Positions 1-8,600 are shown, counted from the stretch's first letter. The stretch: 64,000 bases of DNA from Hyphomicrobiales bacterium (GCA_930633525.1 CAKNFP010000001.1:1156001-1220000); one strand, 5' to 3'. Numbers and translations: made by a program. Notes: generated by a model from the letters alone, not told the origin.

Positions 1-67
1 GCGCCGATCGATCGCATGGAAGCCTGAAGGCCGCGGCGGGAACCCTTGCAGCCGCCTGCGGAAATCT

Positions 68-505
68 TCAGGTCGCTGCTTCGGCGAGCGCGGCCCGCGC
101 GTCGGTCTTGATCCGTTCAACCATCGAACGCAGGCCGTTGGAGCGCTGCGGGGTCAGGTGGTCGCCAAGCCCGAGCTTGGTGAAGAGCGCGAGCGCGTCC
201 GTTTCAACGATCTCGCGGGCGGTGTGGCCGGAGAATATGGCGAAGGCCAATGCGACCAGCCCACGGACGATATGCGCGTCACTGTCGCCGCGGAAATTCA
301 CCACCGGCTCGTGATCGGCATCGCGCGCGATCATTGTTTCCAGCCAGACCTGGCTGGCGCAGCCGCGAACCTTGTTGGCATCGGAGCGCGCCGCATCAGG
401 CAACGGCTCCAGCATCCGCCCGAGCTCGATGAGGTAGCGGTAGCGATCATCCCAATCGTCGAGGAACTCGAAGTTGTCGAGTATCTCGTCGAGCGGCGGC
501 TGCAT
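68..505 (-). CDS. sufE: SufE-family cysteine desulfuration protein
   Basis: A 145-residue protein, the usual SufE size. SufE accepts persulfide sulfur from the cysteine desulfurase SufS and passes it to the SufBCD scaffold for Fe-S cluster assembly in the cytosol. The family core is visible: an N-terminal helical stretch (DDWDDRYRYLIELGR), then the VRGCASQVWL motif near residues 46-55, whose cysteine is the sulfur acceptor. The start ATG has an AAGGAT ribosome binding site six bases upstream. It lies alone on the minus strand with a small hypothetical gene upstream, an arrangement common in Rhizobiales. The assignment rests on the conserved Cys motif and length. Confidence 0.93.
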   Translation of the reverse strand: MQPPLDEILDNFEFLDDWDDRYRYLIELGRMLEPLPDAARSDANKVRGCASQVWLETMIARDADHEPVVNFRGDSDAHIVRGLVALAFAIFSGHTAREIVETDALALFTKLGLGDHLTPQRSNGLRSMVERIKTDARAALAEAAT

Positions 506-594
506 GCAACTATCCTTGGTTCAGGCTCTTGCTTCGGTCTCTTGGCGGGGGCCATGTTATGGCCTGATCCGTCAACAGGTTCAGAGGTGATATG

Positions 595-616
595 GGCCCT
601 TCATGCAAAAAGGGCC
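595..616 (-). other. Small inverted repeat between sufE and the upstream gene
   Basis: GGCCCTT and AAGGGCC form a perfect 7-base inverted repeat with an 8-base loop, about 90 bases upstream of the sufE start and 110 bases past the stop of the next gene on the same strand. There is no T-run after it in the direction of transcription, so it is not a typical intrinsic terminator. Its function is unknown. Confidence 0.3.
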
Positions 617-728
617 AGAGCATTTTCGTCCGTGCGGCGATAACGGCGGTCAATCCCCGTCTCGCGCAATCCCGGGCGAAGAGCCTTTCGGATGTCCGCC
701 GGATTTGCCCCGCGCGGGATGGCGAGGG

Positions 729-1049
729 TCATTTCGACCGGGTTCCTGCTTCGCCGCTGTCCTGTGTCGAGATCAGCGCGTCGATCAGGCGACGGCGCGT
801 CGCCGCGTCCAGCGAATTCAGGAGACGCGTGGCCTGCTCGGCGGCGGTGAGGATGTCGCGGCCGTTATGGGTGTCGGATTGCGGCTGGCGGGTCCCAGGG
901 CCTGCCTTGCCGACACTGCCGGTGATGACCCCATCGGATCGGGCCGCGGCTGCGGGATGGGCGTGGCGCGGCTCCTCCGCCCTGTCGTGGACGGGCGAGA
1001 ACCAGTAGATTGCCGCGATGCAGATGGCGCAGCGCCATAGCAGACTCAT
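729..1049 (-). CDS. Small hypothetical protein upstream of sufE (DUF5330-like position)
   Basis: A 106-residue protein with an N-terminal hydrophobic stretch (about residues 2-17, ICIAAIYWF) that looks like a signal peptide or membrane anchor, a low-complexity middle, and a C-terminal helical segment (AAEQATRLLNSLDAATRRRLID). Rhizobiales often carry a short exported DUF5330 protein beside sufE, and both position and shape fit. I do not see a decisive motif, so the family name is an inference. The ribosome binding site is weak. It is transcribed toward sufE and divergently from the histidine kinase gene. Confidence 0.55.
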   Translation of the reverse strand: MSLLWRCAICIAAIYWFSPVHDRAEEPRHAHPAAAARSDGVITGSVGKAGPGTRQPQSDTHNGRDILTAAEQATRLLNSLDAATRRRLIDALISTQDSGEAGTRSK

Positions 1050-1131
1050 GGAACGTCGCTCACGTCAGGTCTCCCGACGATAGAATGACAAGTCTCGCGC
1101 AGTTTTCTCGCTGAACCCCTGCCTGAACGTT

Positions 1132-1157
1132 AGGCGCAAGCGCGGCAGCTTGCGCCT
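1132..1157. other. Perfect 9-bp inverted repeat in a divergent intergenic region
   Basis: AGGCGCAAG, an 8-base spacer and CTTGCGCCT form a perfect hairpin or operator-like dyad. It lies between the divergent start codons at 1049 and 1252, so it could be a leader structure or a regulator site for either gene. There is no adjacent T-run, which argues against a terminator. Confidence 0.45.
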
Positions 1158-1210
1158 CTGACGAGATTCAGCGCGTTGCCGCACTGTCCAGGTAAGATGC
1201 AAAGCGTTTC

Positions 1211-1225
1211 TTAGCGTTCGTTTAA
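1211..1225 (+). promoter_or_regulatory. CtrA-like box, one mismatch
   Basis: TTAG-N7-TTAA, one mismatch from the alphaproteobacterial CtrA consensus TTAA-N7-TTAA. It sits 27 bases before the start of a DivJ/PleC-type histidine kinase gene. CtrA is the cell-cycle regulator at the end of the pathway these kinases feed, so feedback control is plausible. The match alone is short and could be chance. Confidence 0.35.
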
Positions 1226-1251
1226 GCCGCGACTGCCATTGTGAGGGTTCA

Positions 1252-3138
1252 ATGGAAAGGGGCGCGCCTATCGAGCGTGTGACAATCGTGACCGCTTTGA
1301 TATCTGGATTGTCGATGCGTCAACGTCTGGCCAGCTTGATTCACCCCTCCGTGGGGGAGGATGAAGATGAGCGCGCGCGTCACGAGCATTTCATCGTAAC
1401 GCGCCTGATCGTCGCTTTCGTGGCCCTGACGGCGCTGCCGCTCTATCTCGCGGTTTTCGGCGTGCCGTCGCTTGCCCAGCTCCTCGTGCTCATCTTCCTC
1501 GCCGCTCCGATCGGCGCTGTCGTGCTGCTGTCGCGGACTGGGCGGCTCGACGTTGCCTATGGTCTGTCGTCGGCGTCCTTCGCGTTGCTCGTCCTGGTGC
1601 TCGCCACGGCCTCCGGCGGCACCACTTCGCCCGCGTTGATCTGCCTTGTGGCCCTGCCGGTGGAGGCGCTTCTGTCGGGCTCGACGCGCCTGGTGCTTGC
1701 GTCGAGCTTCATGGGTGTCGTTGCCGCGTTTACCGTTGCGGTCCTGCAGGCGCTGGGCTTCGTGCAGGCTGGCGGCGTGCAGCCCGGGTTGATGATGCCG
1801 CTCTGCGCATCGGCGGCGATCGGCTACGTGGCGACTCAGGCGCTTGCGGCCTGCCGCCGGGAGGCCAAGGACCGCGCGGTCATCGCCCAGCATGACGCGC
1901 GTGATCAGGTGGTCCTGGAGACGATCGGCGATCTCGTGACATGGCATGATCGCAGCGGCTCGGTGGTTTTCGTCAGCGCGGCCGCCGAGGTGCTGACCGG
2001 CCTTCCCGCGCAGCGGCTCTATGGGCGTGGCCTGTTCGATCTCGTCCATATCGCCGACCGCCCGGCCTTCATCAAGACGCTGACCGATGCCGTGTTCTGC
2101 ACGGGGCCCCTCACCACGCAGTTCCGGCTCAATGTGGCTTCCCCCGACCCCGAGACCGGCGCCGCGTCCACCGGCTTCATCTGGGTGGAGATGACCGTCA
2201 AGCGCGCGCAGAATCCTGCTGGCGAGCTTCTGGACGATACCTATGCGGTCGTCGCGGTGACGCGCGACATCACCCCTCTCAAACAGCATGAGGCCGAACT
2301 CGACGAGGCCCTGAGCCAGGCCGAAAGCGCCAATGAAGCCAAGAGCCGCTTCCTGGCGACGGTCAGCCACGAATTGCGCACGCCGCTCAACGCCATCATC
2401 GGCTTTTCGGAGATTCTCGCGAGCCCCGCGCTGTCCCCCCATGATCAGGCAAGGCAGCGTGAATATGCGATGATCGTGCAGAATTCGGGCCGCCATCTCC
2501 TGGAGATGGTGAACATGCTGCTCGACATGTCACGGATCGAGGCGGGCAATTTCGAAATCGAATTCGAGCCCTTCGATGCGAGCGCTCTGCTCGATGATTG
2601 TTGCGATCTCATGCAGCTCAAGGCCAAGGATGCGGAGATTGTCCTTGGCCGCCAATTCGAGCGCAATGACCATGTGCTGGTGGCCGATCAGCGCGCTTGC
2701 AGGCAAATCGTCCTCAACCTCATCGCAAATGCGGTGAAATTTACGCCGCCAGGCGGAGAAGTCCGCGTGAGCGCAAAGGTCGAGGGCGAGCGTTTCGTGT
2801 TGAGGGTCGCGGATACGGGAATAGGCATCGCGGAAGAGGATATCCCAAGGCTCGGCTCGCCGTTCTTCCAAGCGCGCTCGTCCTATGACCGGCCCTATGA
2901 AGGAACCGGGCTTGGATTATCCGTCGTCAACGGGCTCGTATCCCTGCACCACGGAACCATCGATATCGCAAGCGTTGCCGGCAAGGGCACGACTGTTACG
3001 GTGTCCCTGCCGCAGGATTGCCGCGCCGGCGCCGAGGCCCAACCAACGCGCCATCGACTGGACATCGGGCTGTCCATGCCCTGGGCCAATCGTCGCAAAG
3101 ACGACCATGAAAAAGAGGCTATGAAGCGTCGTGCGTGA
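1252..3138 (+). CDS. PAS-domain membrane sensor histidine kinase, DivJ/PleC type
   Basis: A 628-residue hybrid-free sensor kinase. Residues about 45-200 hold several membrane segments. A PAS domain follows (about 215-345, ending in the VTRDITPLKQHE linker). The HisKA H-box SHELRTPLNAIIGFSE has its phospho-acceptor His near residue 373. The ATPase domain shows the N-box NLIANAVKFTP, the G1 box DTGIGI and the G2 region GTGLGLSVV. The H-box closely resembles the PleC/DivJ/PdhS kinases that control DivK and CtrA, and the gene neighbourhood (peptidoglycan-binding protein, DUF1491, sufE) suggests a rhizobial DivJ. That name is an inference. GAGGG lies just before the chosen ATG; an in-frame ATG at 1315 is an alternative. 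The stop overlaps the next start. Confidence 0.9.
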   Translation: MERGAPIERVTIVTALISGLSMRQRLASLIHPSVGEDEDERARHEHFIVTRLIVAFVALTALPLYLAVFGVPSLAQLLVLIFLAAPIGAVVLLSRTGRLDVAYGLSSASFALLVLVLATASGGTTSPALICLVALPVEALLSGSTRLVLASSFMGVVAAFTVAVLQALGFVQAGGVQPGLMMPLCASAAIGYVATQALAACRREAKDRAVIAQHDARDQVVLETIGDLVTWHDRSGSVVFVSAAAEVLTGLPAQRLYGRGLFDLVHIADRPAFIKTLTDAVFCTGPLTTQFRLNVASPDPETGAASTGFIWVEMTVKRAQNPAGELLDDTYAVVAVTRDITPLKQHEAELDEALSQAESANEAKSRFLATVSHELRTPLNAIIGFSEILASPALSPHDQARQREYAMIVQNSGRHLLEMVNMLLDMSRIEAGNFEIEFEPFDASALLDDCCDLMQLKAKDAEIVLGRQFERNDHVLVADQRACRQIVLNLIANAVKFTPPGGEVRVSAKVEGERFVLRVADTGIGIAEEDIPRLGSPFFQARSSYDRPYEGTGLGLSVVNGLVSLHHGTIDIASVAGKGTTVTVSLPQDCRAGAEAQPTRHRLDIGLSMPWANRRKDDHEKEAMKRRA

Positions 3139-3916
3139 AGTTCTAGCTCGTTCCGATCACGATTTCAGGGTCTACGACAGCGCTCCGGCAAAGCCGCGGG
3201 GGCGGGCGCGAGGTCAAACCAGCGGCCAAGCGCGCGGGGGGCGTGGAAAAGGGGCGAAGTCCTCGGCGTCCCGATCGATGATGGGCGCTGCCCTGAGCGC
3301 AGTCCGCCCCATCGCGATCCTGAAGATCGTGGCCATTCCGCTTGTCCGGCGGCCGGCGACGGCTCTCACCGCGCTCCTGATGACGAGTTGCGCGGTTTTC
3401 ATCGTCGTCAATGCTGTCGCGCTGCAACCCGGCCAGCATCCCGCGCCACTGTTCGGTTCCGACCGCGGCCGCGCCGTGTCGGAGACGGCCCCGCGGCCTG
3501 CCGAAACCACCACGCCGGCGCCGGTGCCGGCTCCGCCACAGCGGGTTGCCGTACCCACAGCGCCGGCTGTCGTCCAGCCACCAAACCGCCCGGAGCGGGC
3601 GGCGCCTGCGCCGCGCGAGACGACAGCGGCGATTCCGCCCGCCCGCCCGGACGTCATTGGTGACTTCATCCGCGGTCGTGCTCCGGCCACCACGGGCGCA
3701 ATCAGCGCAACGCCCCAGGCCTCGCTCGTCCTGCTCAACGCCCAGAAGGCCCTGCTCAAGCTTGGCTATGTCATCAAGCCGGACGGGCTGAAGGGACCGG
3801 CCACGCAGAAGGCAATCGAGATCTTCGAGAAAGACCATGGCCTGGCTGTGACGGGCGAACTCGGGCCGCGGACGCTGCAAGCACTTGCCGCCGCAAGCGG
3901 CATGCCCGTTGAATAG
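3131..3916 (+). CDS. Membrane-anchored peptidoglycan-binding domain protein
   Basis: A 261-residue protein starting at GTG, overlapping the end of the kinase gene by 8 bases, which implies translational coupling. The basic N-terminus (about 20-55) is followed by one transmembrane segment (about 80-100, LTALLMTSCAVFIVVNAVAL). A Pro/Ala-rich periplasmic linker runs from about 105 to 180. The C-terminal 65 residues form a PG_binding_1 repeat (QKALLKLGYVIKPDGLKG, TQKAIEIFEKDHGLAVTGEL). It probably anchors to the inner membrane and binds the wall. Coupling to a cell-cycle-type kinase suggests a role linked to division or polarity, but that is inferred. Confidence 0.85.
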   Translation: MREVLARSDHDFRVYDSAPAKPRGRARGQTSGQARGGRGKGAKSSASRSMMGAALSAVRPIAILKIVAIPLVRRPATALTALLMTSCAVFIVVNAVALQPGQHPAPLFGSDRGRAVSETAPRPAETTTPAPVPAPPQRVAVPTAPAVVQPPNRPERAAPAPRETTAAIPPARPDVIGDFIRGRAPATTGAISATPQASLVLLNAQKALLKLGYVIKPDGLKGPATQKAIEIFEKDHGLAVTGELGPRTLQALAAASGMPVE

Positions 3917-3937
3917 AGATGGGCCGGGACATTCTCC

Positions 3938-4279
3938 ATGCGGCTGAGGACTGATTTCTGGGTTCCCGCCTATATCAGGCGTTGTTCAGTCGAAGGGGCT
4001 TATGCTGTCCTGCGCCGACGCGGAGCCGCCGAGGCCGGGGCGGTGTTCGTCAAGATCGATCCCCTCGATGGCACCTGCGCCCTCTACGGGCCAGCCCCGC
4101 AGAGCCTGACGGGTGACCGGCCGGAGGAGCGCTTCTTCCTCCAGGTTCCGTTGAACGAGGCAAGCCCGCTCGCCGCGGAAGAGAAGCTTCGACGCGAGAT
4201 CGCATTCGATCCCGATTTGTGGATCGTCGAGGTCGAGGATCGGCAAGGACGTCATTTCCTCGATCTGGCCAAGGAATGA
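3938..4279 (+). CDS. DUF1491 family protein
   Basis: A 113-residue protein matching the DUF1491 family of Alphaproteobacteria. It opens with RLRTDFWVPAYIRRC, has a central GAVFVKIDPLDG strand and ends in a DPDLWIVEVEDRQGRHFLDL stretch. No enzymatic function is established for the family. It follows the peptidoglycan-binding gene by 21 bases and is probably in the same transcript. It is cytosolic, with no signal or membrane segment. Length and motif order match family members well. Confidence 0.88.
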   Translation: MRLRTDFWVPAYIRRCSVEGAYAVLRRRGAAEAGAVFVKIDPLDGTCALYGPAPQSLTGDRPEERFFLQVPLNEASPLAAEEKLRREIAFDPDLWIVEVEDRQGRHFLDLAKE

Positions 4280-4526
4280 CGGGCGCCTTTCAAAGGTCGG
4301 ATGAAAGAATTGCGTCTTAGGCCGAACGTTGAGTGGCCAGCGCTCATCCGTCTTGTCTAATGGTTATCGGATGGTAAATCGATCCCGATGAGAAGGCCGG
4401 GGCCGGCCCGCGGCCGCTATAAGGTGATCCGGAAGTGCTATAGTGGGCACGGAACTCGCGCATCCCGCAATTCCAGCGAAGCGCTGCAATTTTTGATTGT
4501 ATTTTTGCAGGGCAAGTCACCTGCAT

Positions 4527-4541
4527 TTAAGGAACATTTAA
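4527..4541 (+). promoter_or_regulatory. Perfect CtrA-type box
   Basis: TTAA-GGAACAT-TTAA is an exact match to TTAA-N7-TTAA, the site bound by the cell-cycle regulator CtrA in Alphaproteobacteria. It lies 65 bases before the start of a small conserved gene. In this GC-rich DNA two TTAA half sites at exactly seven bases are unlikely by chance. Binding is inferred. The rest of the 4280-4606 gap has AT-rich stretches and a GC-rich palindromic patch near 4400 but no other gene I can support. Confidence 0.55.
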
Positions 4542-4606
4542 CCACGCCATACGATTCCTAAAGATGATGGACGCAACCCGTTTCGGGGCGCTGTACGGAG
4601 GCCGCG

Positions 4607-4825
4607 ATGGACCAAATTGCCGGTACTCAGTTGGGGCAGGTTGTTCAGTTGGCGGATCAAGCCGCATTCAAGTATCGGATGCGCCGTCCGGCGGTAAGGT
4701 CCGACAAACCTGCCCAGCTCTTGCTTTTCATGGGCGTTCACTACGAACGGCATGATACGCCTTCACGGAATTTGCCGCGGCGTGGCAAGAGGCAGGCACC
4801 GCAGCGCGACAAGAATGTCTGCTGA
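4607..4825 (+). CDS. Small conserved hypothetical protein
   Basis: A 72-residue basic protein with a good start: GGAGG lies six bases before the ATG. The central stretch (RPAVRSDKPAQLLLFMGVHYERHD) resembles short rhizobial proteins of the form PAxILxFTGVRYER that have no known function, and the C-terminus is Lys/Arg-rich. It has no signal peptide or membrane segment. The upstream perfect CtrA-type box suggests cell-cycle-linked expression. Confidence is moderate because the protein is short and family membership rests on one remembered motif. Confidence 0.6.
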   Translation: MDQIAGTQLGQVVQLADQAAFKYRMRRPAVRSDKPAQLLLFMGVHYERHDTPSRNLPRRGKRQAPQRDKNVC

Positions 4826-4889
4826 CCGTGTGAATTTGGCAGCCGTCACGGCCTGAAAGGGTTGGCAGCCCGGGAGGGGTATCCAGAAA

Positions 4890-4943
4890 TCACGCATCCC
4901 GGTCCGTGGATCCCTTTCCCGTCGCTGCGCGACGCCGGGAATG
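4890..4943. repeat. REP-like intergenic palindromic element
   Basis: A short sequence ending in CGCGACGCCGGGAATGACA folds into a strong hairpin (TTCC-CGTCGC, a three-base loop, GCGACG, then GGGAA with a small bulge, 4916-4941). It resembles dispersed REP-type repeats of Proteobacteria with the GGGAATGAC signature. It lies between convergent genes, where such elements often sit and may help stop transcription. Only one copy is visible here. Confidence 0.4.
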
Positions 4944-5003
4944 ACACAGGACGGAAGCGAACGCGCGCTTCAAAAATGTCGATTGCCTGCACATGGCCTC
5001 TTC

Positions 5004-5579
5004 TCACGAACGAGGCCCTGGAGGCTGTGGCGTGCACAGCAAGCTTTCCGCGGCCTTCGTGGCCTCCAGCATCTCGGTGGGAAAAGCAGCGAGTACTCGG
5101 ATCACCACGAGGCCGCTGTTTTCCGCCGTTACCAGACGCAGCACGTTGGTTGCCGCCGCCTCCTCGCTATCCGCGACGAATTCGTCGAAATAAGCTTGCG
5201 ACATGAGCGTGAGCTTCACCTGACCGCGGGTTGCCGCCTGGTCGGTGAGAGCATAGAGCACCTGGCCCCCACGCGCATGAACGGATAGGGACGCGAAGCT
5301 CGCGTCGAGCTTTGCCGAGGCGATGATCGGGCCTTTGCTCAGATCGAACGAGCAGGCGGCCACAGCCACAGCCGGGTCAGGCTGGGGGAGGGGCGGATGC
5401 TTTGCGGGATTGGGAAAGAGCAGGTCGCTGGCACCACCGTCCGTTCCAAAGCGGGCATACGCATTGTGCTTTGCCAGATGCGGAATCGCAAAGATCGTCA
5501 GGATATGGACCGCCGCGCCCAGGATAAGCCCGGCGATCACGGTCAGTGTGAATGAACCGAGGATCCGCCCCATCAGCAC
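5004..5579 (-). CDS. Short DUF1254-type membrane protein
   Basis: A 191-residue protein with an N-terminal membrane segment (about 8-30, LTVIAGLILGAAVHILTIFAI). The rest resembles the N-terminal DUF1254 module: a C-x-FDLS-GP motif near residues 77-84, followed by a strand-rich region (LSVHARGGQVLYALTDQAA). It overlaps the upstream DUF1214 gene by 7 bases, and the DUF1254/DUF1214 pair is a recurring rhizobial operon of unknown function. The protein is shorter than stand-alone DUF1254 proteins (400-plus residues), so it is a compact variant. It is probably periplasmic and anchored in the inner membrane. Confidence 0.75.
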   Translation of the reverse strand: MLMGRILGSFTLTVIAGLILGAAVHILTIFAIPHLAKHNAYARFGTDGGASDLLFPNPAKHPPLPQPDPAVAVAACSFDLSKGPIIASAKLDASFASLSVHARGGQVLYALTDQAATRGQVKLTLMSQAYFDEFVADSEEAAATNVLRLVTAENSGLVVIRVLAAFPTEMLEATKAAESLLCTPQPPGPRS

Positions 5580-6148
5580 GCCGTCCGCTTCAATGTGGGC
5601 AGGCTGATATTGCTGACGGATCCGGATGTTGGAGACAATGCCGTGTCGTAGAGCCGCAGCACCGCCGAAAATGCCCGCGTCGTCGGCAAGGGAAGCCAGT
5701 CCCCGGAGGTCGCTTCGCGCGAGAGATTGATTTTGATGGCGCCGTCGGCCGAAAGTGTCACCTCCCGTGAGGTGAAGCCATCGCGCTGCAGCGAATTTGG
5801 GGACAGTTCGCCATTCGCGTCATAGACCGTCACGGTCCAGACGCGCGCCCGTGGCGAGTTACCCGACAGCGTGTAGCGACAGGTACTGTCGAGAGGCCGG
5901 CCAGCTTCGTCCGTGCTGGCCGTGAAGACGTAGCCTTCTCCCGACGCAAGAGGAATGCGGGCCGAGCGGGCCAGATTGGCAAGTGCATAGGGGTCGATCG
6001 TGACCGAACCGAGGTCCGGCCAGGTGACCCATTGGCCGGATTGAACGGCGCCGAACGCCGGATCCCCCTTCACGGCAAAATAAGCCGAGCCGAGACCAGT
6101 GGCGGCGCCGATGGCGAAGATCAGGGGCAGGGCGAGAAATGAGCGCAC
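5573..6148 (-). CDS. DUF1214 domain protein
   Basis: A 191-residue protein with an N-terminal signal or anchor (LALPLIFAIGAATGLGSAYFAV). The DUF1214 core is recognisable: YALANLARSARIPLASGEG, then CRYTLSG, then WTVTVYDANGELSPN with SLQRDGFTSREV, and a C-terminal WLPLPTTRAFSAVLRLYD block. The function is unknown. It is the first gene of a two-gene operon with the DUF1254-type gene, which overlaps its stop. The pair lies downstream of a penicillin-binding protein gene on the same strand, separated by about 210 bases with no gene. Confidence 0.85.
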   Translation of the reverse strand: MRSFLALPLIFAIGAATGLGSAYFAVKGDPAFGAVQSGQWVTWPDLGSVTIDPYALANLARSARIPLASGEGYVFTASTDEAGRPLDSTCRYTLSGNSPRARVWTVTVYDANGELSPNSLQRDGFTSREVTLSADGAIKINLSREATSGDWLPLPTTRAFSAVLRLYDTALSPTSGSVSNISLPTLKRTAC

Positions 6149-6360
6149 GGCAATGGAGGGTCAGGATCGAGCGAATCGGGAGTGGAAGGGCACAAGCCAT
6201 CCGCATGCATCAAGAGGTGACGGTGCCGCGAGCGTCAACCCCGGCTCCCCCGAGGTCATCCCGCAATCCCTGCATGCTGATAGGCCGATAGCGTAGGCCC
6301 AGATGAGGTGATGCAACAGCTTGGCCGCGGCGCCACCAGGAGGCATCGCACGTTGTGGAA

Positions 6361-8568
6361 TCAGGGCATTGCGACTGGCGGCGTCGCCGAGCCGAAAACA
6401 TTCGGGCTCGCTGGCACGCGCGCGCCCGCGGCCTGTCGCCGGGGCGTGGGGCCGGCGGCCTTGATGAGATCGGTCACGCCGTTCAAGGCTTCATAGGAAC
6501 GGCGCGACAGGGTCATGGGGCCGCCGCGTCCGGTATCGCTGGCGGCGGGAGCGTTCACGGCAACGGGCTTTTCGCCAGCGCCGGGTTTCACATCGATCCC
6601 CAGAAGCGGCTTCTGTTCCGTGCCGACAAGGATCGGCGCCATTGTGTCGTGCCAGATCTGGGCGGGAAGAACGCCGCCGGTCAGGTTGCGCGTTGACGTA
6701 TAGTCATCGTTGCCGAGCCAGACGCTGGCGACCAGATTGCCGGTGAAGCCGACGAACCAGGCATCACGATAGGCATTGGTCGTCCCGGTCTTGCCCGCGA
6801 CAACGAGACCGGGCAGGCGTGCCCGACCGCCCGTGCCGCCCTCGACCACCCGCTGCAGCATGAAATTCATGTCCGCGATCACCGATGGAGCGATGATCTG
6901 CTGCGGTGGCGTCTCGCTGTCGTGACGCCAGATGATCTCGCCGCGCCCGTTGCGCACTTCTGTCGCGCTATAGGGTTTCGCCCGCTTGCCGCCGTTGGCG
7001 AAGACCGCGTAGCCCGACGCCATGTCGAGAACGGTCACCACGCCCGCACCGATCGGCAGGGAGGGCGTATCCTCGAGATTGGTGGTGAGCCCCATGCGGT
7101 GGCTCATTTCGATGATCTTGGCGCGGCCGACTTTGGCATTGCCCTTGCCGAGCGCGAGCGACATCCGCACCGGAATCGTGTTGATGGACTTTGCGAGGGC
7201 CGTAACAAGCGGCATCGAACCGGCGTATGAGCGACCATAGTTGTTCGGGCACCAGTTGCCGATGCAGACGGGAGCGTCCGTGACGATGGTATTGGGCTTG
7301 TAGAGCCCGGCTTCCAGCGCTGCGGTGTAGACGAACGGCTTGTAGGACGAGCCGGGCTGCCGAAGCGCGTTGGTCGCCCGGTTGAATTGGCTCGCGCCGT
7401 AGTCACGGCCGCCGACCATGGCGCGCACGTTGCCGTCGGGTTCGAGCACAGCCATCGCGCCCTGGCTTGCGTTGAAGCGCTTGCCATCCCGGCGGAGGTT
7501 CTCCTCCAACGCGCTTTCGGCGCTGTGCTGGGCGAAAATGTCGAGGCCCGTCTTGACCGTGAGAACGCGTTCCTCGCCAAACTTGTCCTCGTCCGCGAGC
7601 CGCTTGACTTCCTCGAAAGCCCAATCGAGGTAGTAGTCCGGGCTGACTTCGCGGCGGCGGTCGATCGGCGTTGCCGGATTGCGCCGGGCCATTTCGGCTT
7701 GTCCCTCGCTCAGCACATTGGACGCGACCATGTTGCTCAGCACGTCCGAAGCGCGGGCACGGGCCGCCGGCAGATTGACGTGGGGGGCGAATTTCGAGGG
7801 TGCCTTGAACAGGCCGGCCAGCATCGCGGCCTCGGGAAGCGTCAGATCCTTGACCGACTTGCCGAAATAGAACTCGGTCGCCGCGACGACACCGAAGGTG
7901 CTGCCGCCCATATAGGCACGATCGAGATAGAGCTTGAGGATCTCGTTCTTGGTCAGCCGCGATTCCAGCCAGAGCGCGAGAAAGGCTTCCTTGACCTTGC
8001 GCTCCAGCGATCGCTCGTTGCTGAGGAAGAGGTTCTTGGCGAGCTGCTGGGTGATCGATGAACCGCCCTGCACGACGCCTTCTGCGCGGGCGTTGGCGGA
8101 GGCGGCGCGCAGCGTGCCTATGACGTCGATACCGAAATGGTCATAGAAGCGCCTGTCCTCGGTCGCGAGCACGGCTTTTATGAAAACGTCGGGGATATCC
8201 TGAAACGCCAGAGTGTCATCATGAAGGATGCCACGCTTGCCGATTTCGTTGCCGTAGCGATCCAGGAAAGTGACTGCCAGTTCCGGCCGCTTCAGCCAGT
8301 CCTCGCTGGTTTCCCGGAAGGCCGGTATGGCAAGGGCGAGCAGCAGGATACCGCCGGCGAGCCCCAGCGTCAGGCTTTCACAGGCGAGTTCATTGACGAT
8401 GCGGGGAAAGCCGCGAACACGAAGCCGGTCGGAGTAGGCGCAGATCCGTAACCACACCTCGTTGAAATCACGACTGGCATCGTAGAGACTCGAATCCACC
8501 CTGGAGTCGAAGGCGAGGGCCCGACGCTTAAGGCGCTTCCAGAACGAGGCTCCACCGAACGACAGCAC
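6361..8568 (-). CDS. Penicillin-binding protein 1A family (transglycosylase/transpeptidase)
   Basis: A 735-residue bifunctional class A PBP that polymerises and cross-links peptidoglycan at the inner membrane. A membrane anchor lies at about residues 65-85. The GT51 glycosyltransferase domain shows ATEDRRFYDHFG (135-146, catalytic Glu near 137) and QGGSSITQQLAKN (168-180). The transpeptidase domain shows the SxxK motif in GSSYKPF (Ser407, Lys410), SIN in AKSINTIPVR and KTGTT in VAGKTGTTNAY. All key residues are present and the length is normal. The start is GTG with a weak ribosome binding site. It is transcribed divergently from the YcgN-family gene. Confidence 0.95.
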   Translation of the reverse strand: MLSFGGASFWKRLKRRALAFDSRVDSSLYDASRDFNEVWLRICAYSDRLRVRGFPRIVNELACESLTLGLAGGILLLALAIPAFRETSEDWLKRPELAVTFLDRYGNEIGKRGILHDDTLAFQDIPDVFIKAVLATEDRRFYDHFGIDVIGTLRAASANARAEGVVQGGSSITQQLAKNLFLSNERSLERKVKEAFLALWLESRLTKNEILKLYLDRAYMGGSTFGVVAATEFYFGKSVKDLTLPEAAMLAGLFKAPSKFAPHVNLPAARARASDVLSNMVASNVLSEGQAEMARRNPATPIDRRREVSPDYYLDWAFEEVKRLADEDKFGEERVLTVKTGLDIFAQHSAESALEENLRRDGKRFNASQGAMAVLEPDGNVRAMVGGRDYGASQFNRATNALRQPGSSYKPFVYTAALEAGLYKPNTIVTDAPVCIGNWCPNNYGRSYAGSMPLVTALAKSINTIPVRMSLALGKGNAKVGRAKIIEMSHRMGLTTNLEDTPSLPIGAGVVTVLDMASGYAVFANGGKRAKPYSATEVRNGRGEIIWRHDSETPPQQIIAPSVIADMNFMLQRVVEGGTGGRARLPGLVVAGKTGTTNAYRDAWFVGFTGNLVASVWLGNDDYTSTRNLTGGVLPAQIWHDTMAPILVGTEQKPLLGIDVKPGAGEKPVAVNAPAASDTGRGGPMTLSRRSYEALNGVTDLIKAAGPTPRRQAAGARVPASPNVFGSATPPVAMP

Positions 8569-8600
8569 GCCAACCCGCCCTAATGTTTGCTATTACCGAT

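Noticed and set aside
1249..2496. A 415-codon minus-strand frame opposite the first histidine kinase
   Set aside because: It is Arg/His/Gln-rich low complexity and antisense to membrane and PAS segments. There is no promoter or ribosome binding site.
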